In this document: positions 11,521-20,532 of the stretch, piece after piece
Layout of the letters: each line of letters opens with the position of its first letter
Position numbering within the stretch: position 1 is the stretch's first letter
From: Cynocephalus volans
Taxonomy: Eukaryota > Chordata > Mammalia > Dermoptera > Cynocephalidae
Length of the DNA stretch: 64,000 nt
Assembly: GCF_027409185.1 (NCBI RefSeq)
Contig: NC_084463.1
Coordinates: 160,929,869-160,993,868 of the forward strand
Reading direction: 5' to 3'
The notes under the pieces: model-generated
Databases searched by the model: none
Told to the model about the DNA's origin: nothing
Seen by the model: the letters and a program-made list of their open reading frames with translations, nothing else
Program-made: the position numbers and the translations under genes

Positions 11521-11824
11521 CCATCTCAATTGCAGTTACCGACCACAATGTGACCAGGAGCCAAGTCCTGGATGCAGAGGCTGGAAGGAGCACTTCAGGG
11601 CCACCTTGAAGCAAGCCATCCTCCACAGTGTCCGCCAGACTCACCTCTGGCCCTAATGTGGTCAGCTCAGGCAACAGGATGCTCTCAACAGCCCTGGCTG
11701 TGCAAGGTCCTTCCTGATGCAAGGTCAAAATCTGTCTCCCTTTGGCTTCCATGAGATGATCAGCCTTCGGCCCTAAGGGGCCCCGTAGAGGACAGCTGGC
11801 TGCTCTCCGCCTTAGGGAATCCCC
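11521..11824. other. No feature recognised
   Basis: GC-moderate unique-looking sequence. The open frames here are short and have no coding signature I can support. Confidence 0.4.
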
Positions 11825-11935
11825 TCAGGTCTTGACTCATTCATTCAACAGGTGTATGCTGTGTGCCCGCAGTGTGTCTGGGAGAGAGCAGTGAACAAGA
11901 CAAGTCGTCGCCTTGGTGGAGTTGACATTTTAAAG
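11825..11935 (-). repeat. L2 LINE fragment
   Basis: Antisense L2 3' end: TCATTCATTCAACAGGTGTA then GAGCAGTGAACAAGACAAG. Confidence 0.7.
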
Positions 11936-13250
11936 GGGACACAGAAAGTTCCACGGTGGCATTGACAGCCCCCATTTTCTTGTGGCCTCTCTGGATCATT
12001 CCAGCTTTCCATATCTGAGACCCTTTGAAAATGTGGTCACAAAGAAGGTAGCCACACAAAGAACAGGGCCATGGGGCTGGCTGCGATGACCCAGAATGAG
12101 ATGCTCTGCTTGTCCCTGGGGCTTGGAGTGGCCACAGGTCCAGGGCAGTCCTGGAGTTTCTCTCTGGCCAAATCCTGGTACAAAAGGAAAGAAAATCCTG
12201 CTTCCCCATCGCCAAACACCAAATAAGCAGACAGCAAGACAGACCCAATCCACTGGCCTCCAGTTTGTCCCCCAAACTCCAGAACCCCTCTTCCCCACTA
12301 CCTGCTGCCTCCCCCACCCAGGGCCCGGGGGCACCTCTGACTAAACTCACGTTCTCCCTTCTCCAGCCACGAAGCTTGCCTGCCTCTGCTCACGGCTCCG
12401 TCCTCCCCCATGTGAGCCCCTCCCCATCTCTGGCCTCTTCTACCTCCCAAACCTCTCTCCAGTTCAGCCATGGCCCCAGACCAAGTGTCGTGCTGTTCCT
12501 CCGGACTTGTACCCTTCCCCCTCACCTCTCCTAATTCTGTCTTAACAGGTTCGAAATAGGAGAACCAATTTCAAGATCGTATCAGAGGTCACACACAGCA
12601 CACTTCTCGTTATCTGTTCTGTGACTCTCCCTCTCTGATCACTGACTCAGGACACCGTGGAACAAAAGAAGTCACAATGCTGGTTTCAGTGTCACAGACA
12701 ATAGATTTGGAAGAATCAATGCTCAGGTATTGAGCTGATCACCTTGTCACCGCCCACCAAGGCAATAACGAGAGGATGAGGGAAGGAAAGAGAGAAACAG
12801 CAGAGGTTGTAGGAAGGAGCTGAGAAGTTGGGATGTCCCCAGGAAGAGCATGTGTCCCAGCCTCCACCAGCCCCCACCCTGAATGAGGCATGAAAATGAA
12901 AAGAGAACCCCAGAGAGATTGGGTTGCTGAGAGCCCCAGTGCCTGGCACCATGTGTTTGGGCAGGAGCCAGGGTCAAGGGCATCCTGAGGGATGAAGGCC
13001 AGGGGGTGCCTGGGGATCAGTCTGAGGGGCTTCACAGAGTCCCTGGGCCCTGGGAGGGATTGGGACACAGGGGAAGAGTTTCCCTCACCACCAAGAGTGG
13101 TGTGATCATGGCATCAAGAGCTGGTAGACCTGGAGTGGCCCTGCCATTTGGGTGGAGAGGGCCAAGATGCAATAGAGGGGACCAAGAGGACTTTCCACAG
13201 GTGCCAGCAGGGACCGGATGCCCCTCCCTCAATAATAATAATATTATCTA
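11936..13250. other. Unique-looking intergenic sequence
   Basis: About 1.3 kb with few recognisable repeats. Overlapping frames of 60-170 codons occur on both strands, but there is no consistent frame, splice pattern or homology that I recognise, so I annotate no gene. Confidence 0.4.
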
Positions 13251-13314
13251 GCCTTTGTGGAGTGCTCACTCATGACCCTTCATGTGAATGAATCTCATTT
13301 AAATCTCCAAACGA

Positions 13315-13414
13315 AGCGCGGTGCTGATAACACCAAGGTTGAGGATTTAGATCCCTATACCGGCCAGTGGCCAAAAAAATAAAATAAGATAAAATAGAAA
13401 ATAAATAAATCTCA
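13315..13414 (+). mobile_element. CYN SINE, 5'-truncated
   Basis: Starts GCGCGGTGCTGATAACACCA, has a B-box-like GATTTAGATCCC and ends in an A-rich tail with (AAATA) units, which served as target for the next insertion. Confidence 0.85.
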
Positions 13415-15149
13415 GACATCAGGTCAAGATGGTAGAATAGATGGTCCCCAGCGTCACTCTCTCTGACAAATCAACTAATTTACAACTATTAAAAAGCAAC
13501 AACAGCCAAGCCGGGGCCACTAGAGCTAAGGGGAAGAGAAGGAGAGACCTATGGAGTGCATGAAGGCCAGAGAAGCCACGATGAGAGAAAGAAAAACCTC
13601 TCTGACCGTTTTGAGCCCTGGCTGCTTCCAGGCTGGAGCTGCTGAGCACATGGAGCAGGAGCCGGCAGAAGCCGCAGCTGTGCCCTTCGGATGGAGTTGC
13701 ATGGAGGCGGCAGGGGAGAAGAGGGCCTTGATGGCCTCCAGGACAGCAAGACCACTAATAGGGTTCCCATGGACCCACACAGGACCGAGGAGCCACAACA
13801 ACTGAAAAAAGGAGCCCCTCAGAGGCCAGTGAGTCATTGCAAGTGACTGGCTTACAGCCTGTCCCATGAGAAGTGTTTGCAGCACAGGTGGTGGGGGAGA
13901 CGGGCCCACTGGGGGAACACTGGGACACAGCAAGGACAGCCGACCACCCCAATCAGTGCAGGACCACTCAGAGGAGACTGGTCAGAAATATAGAACTGCA
14001 TGGGGTGCAGTTTGATGAAAAGACTGAGGCCCAGACCAGTGTTTCTACACAACCCAGGTGCATGGGATTTCACTAAACCTGGAAGTCCTATAAAGCCAAC
14101 CATTAAAACCTGAGCTGCACAAATAGCTTTCCCCTGGGAATCAGCAGCAAAGCAGCAATTTAGCTAAACCACAGAGCTCAAGTACTTGTTCCCTCAGGAA
14201 GTTCCCCCACTTTAGAAGTAAGCAAAAGACAACAAATTAGTTCCAGCACACAGTTTAAGTGGTGGGAACAGCAAATAATCCAACACAGAACTGAAGGAAA
14301 AAACAGAGGACCCACAACCAGAGACAAAGTTTCATATTAACTAGTAAAGGTCTCATTTCACCAAGGAACACCCATAACAATCAGAAGGACTGGAAGTTCC
14401 CTGGGCTACCAAGCCAGGAAGGGGGAACAAGGCACACCAACAGCGCCACAGGGCCCACTCGGGGTCCTGAGGTATGGAGCTAGGGACCGGACCCTCTTCC
14501 CACTACCAGGCACACCACCAATGCCATGGGGCCTGCCTGGGGTCCTGAGGTATGGATCTGGGTACTGGACCCTCTGCCGGGACTGGACCCTCTCCTACAA
14601 CCAGGCACACCACCATTGCCACCACCAACTAGGTGAAAAGCATGCCAAAAACATCACCTCCATGTGGGTGGCTCACCACAGCCACCACAATAACCACAGC
14701 TGCCGCAAAAGTGGGCAGATGCCGCAACCACCACGCAGATGGTCCACCAGCCACTGGAGTGCATTGACACAAGGAGAGGCACCAGCAGAGACCAAAGAAA
14801 AGAAGAGGATGCCTCTCTCCACAAAGCCCATTCCAGAGTGACAGAAGAAGCATCTGCTCTATGATAATATTGGGGACCGGAACACACCTCTCAGCATTGG
14901 ACAGATCATATAGAAAATAAATCAACAGAGTAACCATTACTCTTCCAGAAAGAGAGAAGAAATCTAGGGTAATTAGAGGGGGGAGGGGGAGGGGGGAGGA
15001 TGGGGAAAGATTGGACAAGGGGCATAAAGAATAAGTATGATTTGTAATAATATATATGCTAGTAATATTGATTTGATCAACATATGTCAACGTTGAACGC
15101 CAAAATATGTATAATCAAGTATGAATCAATAAAAGTTTAAAAAATAATA
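13415..15149 (+). mobile_element. Short L1-derived composite element, copy 2 (plus)
   Basis: 1.73 kb flanked by the 15-bp duplication AATAAATAAATCTCA (13400-13414, 15150-15164). It starts near AGGTCAAGATGGTAGAATAG, has about 1.4 kb of GC-rich leader, then the endonuclease-like fragment (ACACCTCTCAGCATTGGACA, 14884-14903), and jumps to an L1-like 3' end with ATGAATCAATAAAAG and an A-rich tail. Layout and internal joins match copy 1 (4873-6333), which is inverted relative to it. Leader frames of up to 135 codons are not conserved between copies. Confidence 0.82.
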
Positions 15150-15275
15150 AATAAATAAATCTCAAAACAACCTCATGACATACTGTTATTATTCCCATTT
15201 TACAGATGAGTGAATTGAGGCACAGAGAAGTGAAGAGACCCATTCAAGCTCACACAGCTCAGAAGTGGCAAGGCA

Positions 15276-15860
15276 GATATTTTTGTTTTTTGAAAACCAG
15301 TTTTATTAAGATATACTTATGTACAGCAAACACATGTTTTAAGTGTACAGTTTTGACAGGTGCATACATGAGCTATGTGAATTTTCACAATATACACATA
15401 TATACATTTCCATCGCCCCAAAATGCCGCCTGTGCCCCTTCCCAGTCAATCCCACTCCCACCCCATGCCAGAGGCAACCAACTGCTTTCTGACACTATGA
15501 ATTCAATTAATCTTTCCTAGAATTTCAAAACAATGGAATCACACAATATGTACACTTTTGTGCCCAGCTTCTTAAATCCTCTACTGTGACATTTGTATTC
15601 AGAATGTTTGCTGTTCTTTTTTGTTTTGTTTTGTTATTGAGTTTTTAGAGTTTATTGTACATTCCAGTTACAAGTCTTTTGACTTTTGACTCTGCAATAT
15701 GTGTACTGCGGACAGTTTCTCCCAGTCTGCAGCTCGCCTTTTCATTTGATTAACAATATCTTTCTAAGAGGGGAGGAGTTTTACTTGTCTTAACAAGTTC
15801 AAGGAATTGTGATTGTTGTGTCTTCTTCCCCGCCTCCCCGTTTCTTTGTGTATTCATTTA
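15276..15860 (-). mobile_element. L1 3' region, antisense
   Basis: Antisense L1 3' UTR-like sequence (CCAGTTTTATTAAGATATAC at the left, AAGTGTACAGTTTTGACAGG). Joined to the younger-looking copy that follows. Confidence 0.6.
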
Positions 15861-16227
15861 TTTATTTATTTTTAGCTCCCACCAATAAGTGAGAACATGT
15901 GGTATTTCTCTTTCTGTGCCTGACTCGTTTCACTTAATATAATTCTCTCAAGGTCCATCCATGTTGTTGCAAATGGCAGTATTTCATTCGTTTTTATAGC
16001 TGAGTAGTATTCCATTGTGTAGATGTACCACATTTTCCGTATCCACTCATCCGATGATGGGCATTTGGGCTGGTTCCAACTCTTGGCTATTGTAAAGAGT
16101 GCTGCGATGAACACTGGGGAACAGGTATACCTTCGACTTGATGATTTCCATTCCTCTGGGTATATTCCCAGCAGTGGGATAGCTGGGTCGTATGGCAGAT
16201 CTATCTGCAATTGTTTGAGGAACCTTA
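15861..16227 (-). mobile_element. L1 ORF2 C-terminal fragment, antisense, still open
   Basis: A minus frame at 15872-16249 (125 codons) reads as the C-terminal part of L1 ORF2 (LPYDPAIPLLGIYP, WNQPKCPS, MEYYSAIKTNEI). It is better kept than the other L1 pieces, so probably a younger insertion. 5'-truncated. Confidence 0.85.
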
Positions 16228-16600
16228 AAAAGGAATGAAATTTTGGCATATGCTTCCCATGGGTGGACCATATATCACATTATGCTAAGTGACATGAGCT
16301 AGACACAGAAGGGCAAGTATTGTATGAATCTACGTATCTGAGGTATCTAGACGAGGCAAATTCATAGGGACAGAAAAGTAGAATAGAAGTTACTAGGAGC
16401 TGGAGAGAGGAGCATGGAGAAAGTTATTATTTAATGGGTATAGAGTTTTTATTGGGGATGATGAAAAATTCTGGAGATGAGTGGAATGATGGTTACACAA
16501 TATTGTGAACGCAATTAATGCCACTGAATTGTACATTTAAAAATGGGTAAAATGGCAAATATTGTTTCATGGATATTTTACCAAAACAAAAAATTAAACT
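16228..16600 (+). mobile_element. L1 3' end, sense
   Basis: AAGGAATGAAATTTTGGCAT through GAATTGTACATTTAAAAATG, the end of ORF2 and 3' UTR of an older L1. With the antisense copy at 15861-16227 it makes a head-on L1 junction. Confidence 0.75.
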
Positions 16601-16696
16601 CTTATTAATAAATTGATGGCATACATGTAGTTACATTTTAAAATAGAATGGTAGGAATGTGGGCCAAAACTGGACTCTTCATTTTGGTCTGTTTTA

Positions 16697-16847
16697 TTTA
16701 TTTATTTATTTATTTTTGTCGTTTTTTCGTGACCGGCACTCAGCCAGTGAGTGCACTGGTCAGTCCTATATAGGATCCGAACCCGCGGCGGGAGCGTCAC
16801 CGCGCTGCCAGCGCAGCAGTCTACCAAGTGCGCCACGGGCTCGGCCC
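16697..16847 (-). mobile_element. CYN SINE, GC-rich (type B) form
   Basis: On the minus strand GGGCCGAGCCCGTGGCGCAC, a modified middle, GGTTCGGATCC (B box) and GAGTGCCGGTCACG. Flanked by the 16-bp duplication ATTTTGGTCTGTTTTA (16681-16696, 16848-16863). Confidence 0.93.
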
Positions 16848-16944
16848 ATTTTGGTCTGTTTTAAAATGTGCCCCATTATCTTTGTCTGTACCTGGGTTCA
16901 CAAGGCAGCAATGCATCTCCTGAAACCAGCTGGGAGTCCATCCC

Positions 16945-17105
16945 ACGTTTAATCATTCCACAAATATTTATCGAGCATCTAGTATCGGTCAAGCACTGTT
17001 TTAGATTCTGCGATGGTGGTGTGGAGAGAATAGAAGTGAACCAAGCAAATAAAGTCCTTGCACTCAGGGAACTTCTACTCTACTTAGAACATATAGGTAA
17101 TAAAC
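16945..17105 (-). repeat. L2 LINE fragment
   Basis: Antisense L2 3' end: TCCACAAATATTTATCGAGC then AATAAAGTCCTTGCACTC. Confidence 0.75.
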
Positions 17106-17154
17106 ACATGAATATACAATACATCAAGTAGAGATAAGTACCACGAAGAAGAGG

Positions 17155-17295
17155 AATTATTTGGTAATATTTTATTTAAAAGAATTTTGCATCTATGTTA
17201 ATGTGGAATGTTGGTCTCTGTACACTATTCTTTCCTCCTGATAGCTTGGGTTTTGGCATCACGATAACACTGGCCTATAAGATTGGTTAGGAAGT
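17155..17295 (-). mobile_element. L1 fragment, antisense
   Basis: Short ORF2 antisense piece (TTTTGCATCTATGTTAATG) cut by the MaLR insertion that follows. Confidence 0.6.
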
Positions 17296-17710
17296 TGTAG
17301 TAGTCTGTTTCTGTTGCTTATAATAAAATATCTGGAACTGGGTGATTTGTAAGGAAATGAAATTTATTGCTTACAGTTTCAGAGGCTGGGAAGTCCAAAG
17401 TCCAGGGAACACATCTGGTGAGGATCTTCTTTGGTTGTGGCTTTACAGCAATGCAGGGGTCTCACATGGCAGAAAATGGAGCAGAGACAGACATAGTTCC
17501 TCATGCATTCTCCTTTGAAAGCCCTCAGAACCACGTGAACAAGCACCATTGTTAACCCATTCGCTACCACATGGTCCTGCAGTCTGATGATCACCTCTTC
17601 AAGGCCCCACCTTTCAATTACCATAATAGGATCTCCCACCCTCAACAGTTGCAGTGGGAATTAAGCTTCTAATATATGAACTTTGGGAGACACAATTCAA
17701 TCAATTCACA
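17296..17710 (-). mobile_element. MaLR LTR copy B (3' LTR of provirus 1)
   Basis: About 415 bp, read on the minus strand from TGTGAATTGATTGAATTGTG to AACAGACTACTACA. It closely resembles the LTR at 19924-20333, with which it bounds provirus 1. Confidence 0.85.
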
Positions 17711-18351
17711 GCATTTTATCCCTGGCCCCCAAAGTTCATGTCCTTCTCACAGGTAAATACATTCATTCCATCCCCAGTGTCTTAACTTGTTTCAACTCAA
17801 AAGTTCAAAGTCTCAAAGTCCCATCTGTGAAATCAAAACAAGTCATCTATTTCCAAGATACAATGGTGGGACAAGCATAGGGTACATATTCCCATTCGAA
17901 AAGGGAGAAATAGGCTATAGGAGAAGTATAACAGGTCCCAAACAAGTCTCAAACCCAGTAGGACAAACATTAAATCTTACAGCTGGTGAGTCATGTACAT
18001 TGACTCCATGTTCAAGGTCCTCTGCATGCTGGTGTGGGGCTTGAGTCCCCAGGTCCTCAGGCAGCTCCGCTTCTATAGCTTTCCTGGTCTGAGGCCACGC
18101 TTCAGCTCTCGCCGGCTGGTGTTGCACGCTGGTAGCTCCACAATTCTGGGGTCTTCATGGCATTGTTTCCATGACTCCAGTAGGCACAGCTTTGGTGGGG
18201 TTTTTCTGCTGCAACTCCAACCCCATATTTCCTCTTGGCATTGCTCTAGTGAAGACTCTACGTGGTTAATCTGCCCCTGTGACAGATCTCTTCCTCGGCC
18301 CCCAGACTTTTCCATACATTCTTTGAAATTGAGGTGGAGGCTCCCAAGCCG

Positions 18352-19026
18352 TCACAGCCCTGCAATTCTGTAAGCTTGCAGATCTGACACCACATGGATG
18401 CTGCTAAAGCTGCTGGCTTGTATCCTGCAAAGCTGTGGGCCCAGCCACAGCTGGGACCAATTTAGCCATGGCTGGAGCAGCCAAAGCAGCTGGGGTGCTG
18501 GTGTGGTAAGCAGCATCCTGAGGTGGCCCTGGGCGGTGAGCCCCTGGAGGATGCCTTGGACCTGTTCCCCAAGACCGTTCTGTCTCCTTAGGAACTCTGA
18601 GCCTGTAATGGAAGGGTTGGCCCCCAAGGCTTCTGTAATGCCTTCAGGGCCTTTCCTCCTTTCTCTCGATAATCCCTTTTTTTTTGTACTAATCTTCTTA
18701 GCACCATTGCATTTGTTTCCTGAAAATGCTTTCTGCTTCTCTACCACATGGCTAGGCTGCAAATTTTCCAAATCTTTACCCTCTGCTTCCCTTTTAATTG
18801 TATGTTCTGGCTTTATGTCATGCCTTTGCTGCCATAACTCAGCATAGGCTGTTAGAAGTAGCCATGCAGCTTCCTTAATGCTTTGCTGCTTAGAAATTTC
18901 TTCAGCCAAATACCCTGGGTCAGCATGTTTTAAGTTCCACATTCCATAAAACTTTTGGGCATGAACAGAATGCAGCCAAATTCCTTGCCAGTTCATAGCA
19001 AGGGTGATCTTTGCCCTAGTTTCCAA
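18352..19026 (-). pseudogene. MaLR gag-like open frame
   Basis: A 224-codon uninterrupted minus frame in the MaLR internal region. MaLR elements carry at most a gag-like gene and no pol. Part of it (NWQGIWLHSVHAQKFYGMWN) has a counterpart in provirus 2 (58722-58943), where the frame is broken. The LTR inserted at 19037 separates it from its own 5' end. Protein function is not assumed. Confidence 0.6.
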
Positions 19027-19036
19027 TAAGTCCCTT

Positions 19037-19660
19037 TGTTGGAGTGAGCAGGACTGAAGCCATGTTGGGACCTAACTGTGCATGGGCTGTCAGCAAATTT
19101 TCAAAAGACACAGTTTTTTGTCTTGACATGCATTTCTCTGAGTTCCCTCTTTTCCCATGGTTATTTGATATTTTGAACCTTGGTTTTGGGGCAAAATGAC
19201 ATTATTTACATGAATATAAAGTTGTTTTCCAATCAGCCTGGAGCTGCAGACTTGCACGTACTCCCCAGACCCTGAGATAACAGCAAAGACAGGAGCAGAA
19301 ACCACATACTCTTGGTGAGACTTTGCGCCTGAGACATTGCATGAAGCTGTCTCTGCTCTCATGCCCCTTCCTCCTGCTTTTCATTTCCCATGTTCAATTC
19401 CCTTAACCCCCTCTTTATAAACCCCTCAGTAAACCTGAGTCTTTGAGATGGCTTTAGACTGGCCATTGCCCTTCAGGTTTACCAGATGGGCTAGCCTGAC
19501 ATCTCTCATCAGGTCATTGATATCCGTGAATAAAATCTGACTTCCGTTTTCACCAGCATTTGACTTCTGAGTTGTTTTTGTCTGGAGACATGTAGCTGGA
19601 CCTGTGTGTTTGATATCAAATTTGGGGGAGCCTCAGGCAGGACCTGTGTGCTCGGTTACA
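19037..19660 (+). mobile_element. Class I-like solo LTR, copy 1
   Basis: Runs from TGTTGGAGTGAGCAGGACTG to GTGTGCTCGGTTACA. It shares start, end and the block AACCCCTCAGTAAA-type core with the copy at 33749-34345. It sits inside provirus 1: the undisturbed sequence is visible at the equivalent point of provirus 2 (about 58940). I see no clean target duplication here. Confidence 0.85.
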
Positions 19661-19923
19661 TTTACCTCTGAGATCTTCTCAGAGTGGCCTTTACTGCCCC
19701 TTTTTCTATCAGCATTCTGCTCACCACCATCAGCCAGTCTCTAAAAAGTTCCAAACTTTCCATAGTTTTCTTGTCTTTTAAACTCCCACCAGCAGCTAGG
19801 CTTTTTCTAGCCCACTCCTTCAAATTCCTCCAGCCTTTGCTCATTACCCAGTTCCAAAGCTGCTTCTACATTTTCAAGTATCTGTTATAAGAAACACTCC
19901 ACTTCTCTGGTATCAGTTTTCAA

Positions 19924-20333
19924 TATTAGTCCATTTCTGTTGCTTATAACATAAATACCTGAAACTGGGTGATTATAAGAAAATGAAATTTATTGCTTAC
20001 AGTTTCAGAGGCTGGGCAGTCCAAAGACCAGGGAACACATCTGGTGAGGGTCTTCTTTGGTTGTGGCTTTACAGCAATGCAGGGGTCTCACATGGCAGAA
20101 AATGGAGCAGAGACAGACATAGTTCCTCATGCATTCTCCTTTGAAAGCCCTCAGAACCACGTGAACGAGCACCATTGTTAATCCATTCATTACCACATGG
20201 TCCTGCAGTCTGATCACCTCTTCAAGGCCCCACCTTTCAATTACCATAATAGGATCTCCCACCCTCAACAGTTGCAGTGGGAATTAAGCTTCTAATACAC
20301 GAACTTTAGGGGAAACAATTCAATCAATTCACA
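19924..20333 (-). mobile_element. MaLR LTR copy C (5' LTR of provirus 1)
   Basis: Antisense LTR from TATTAGTCCATTTCTGTTGC to TCAATCAATTCACA, very similar to copy B. Confidence 0.85.
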
Positions 20334-20532
20334 GTATTTTACCCCTAACCCCCAAAGTTCATGTCTTTCTCACAGGTAAATACATTCATTCCATCCCTAG
20401 TGTCTTAACTTGTTTCAACTCAAAAGTCCAAAGTCTCAAAGTCCCATCTGTGAAATCAAAACAAGTCATCTATTTCCAAGATACAATGGTGGGACAAGCA
20501 TAGGGTACATATTTCCATTCAAAAAGGGAGAA
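20334..20532 (-). mobile_element. Extra MaLR internal segment beyond the 5' LTR
   Basis: Duplicates 17711-17900 (for example AAGTTCATGTCTTTCTCACA and CCAAGATACAATGGTGGGAC). Internal sequence lying outside the 5' LTR means that a third unit (LTR-internal-LTR-internal) was once present. It stops inside GGGAGAAAT, where ERV-L pol begins. Confidence 0.8.

Larger units (their letters stand above)
13256..15275 (-). repeat. MIR SINE split by nested insertions
   Basis: Antisense MIR in two parts: 13256-13314, and from about 15165 to 15275 (CCCATTTTACAGATGAGTGA). A CYN SINE (13315 to about 13414) interrupts it, with the near-identical duplication AAATCTCCAAAC / AAATCTCAAAAC at the ends. The L1-derived composite sits inside the SINE tail. 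This gives a clear order of three insertions. Confidence 0.8.
17711..19923 (-). mobile_element. MaLR internal region of provirus 1
   Basis: Internal sequence of a THE1/MST-like MaLR element on the minus strand. Next to the 5' LTR it has a primer-binding-like site (TGATACCAGAGAAGTGGAG, minus strand, near 19912-19894). An intact copy of the site in provirus 2 reads TGGTACCAGAAGTGAGGTG, complementary to a tRNA-Leu 3' end, as usual for ERV-L/MaLR. It is broken by a class I-like LTR at 19037-19660. Confidence 0.8.

Noticed and set aside
11841-12350. 169-codon minus-strand frame
   Set aside because: It begins in an antisense L2 relic and has no recognisable domain; several overlapping frames of similar size exist there.
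13526-13933. 135-codon minus-strand frame in the composite element
   Set aside because: Antisense to the leader of the composite element and not kept in the inverted copy.
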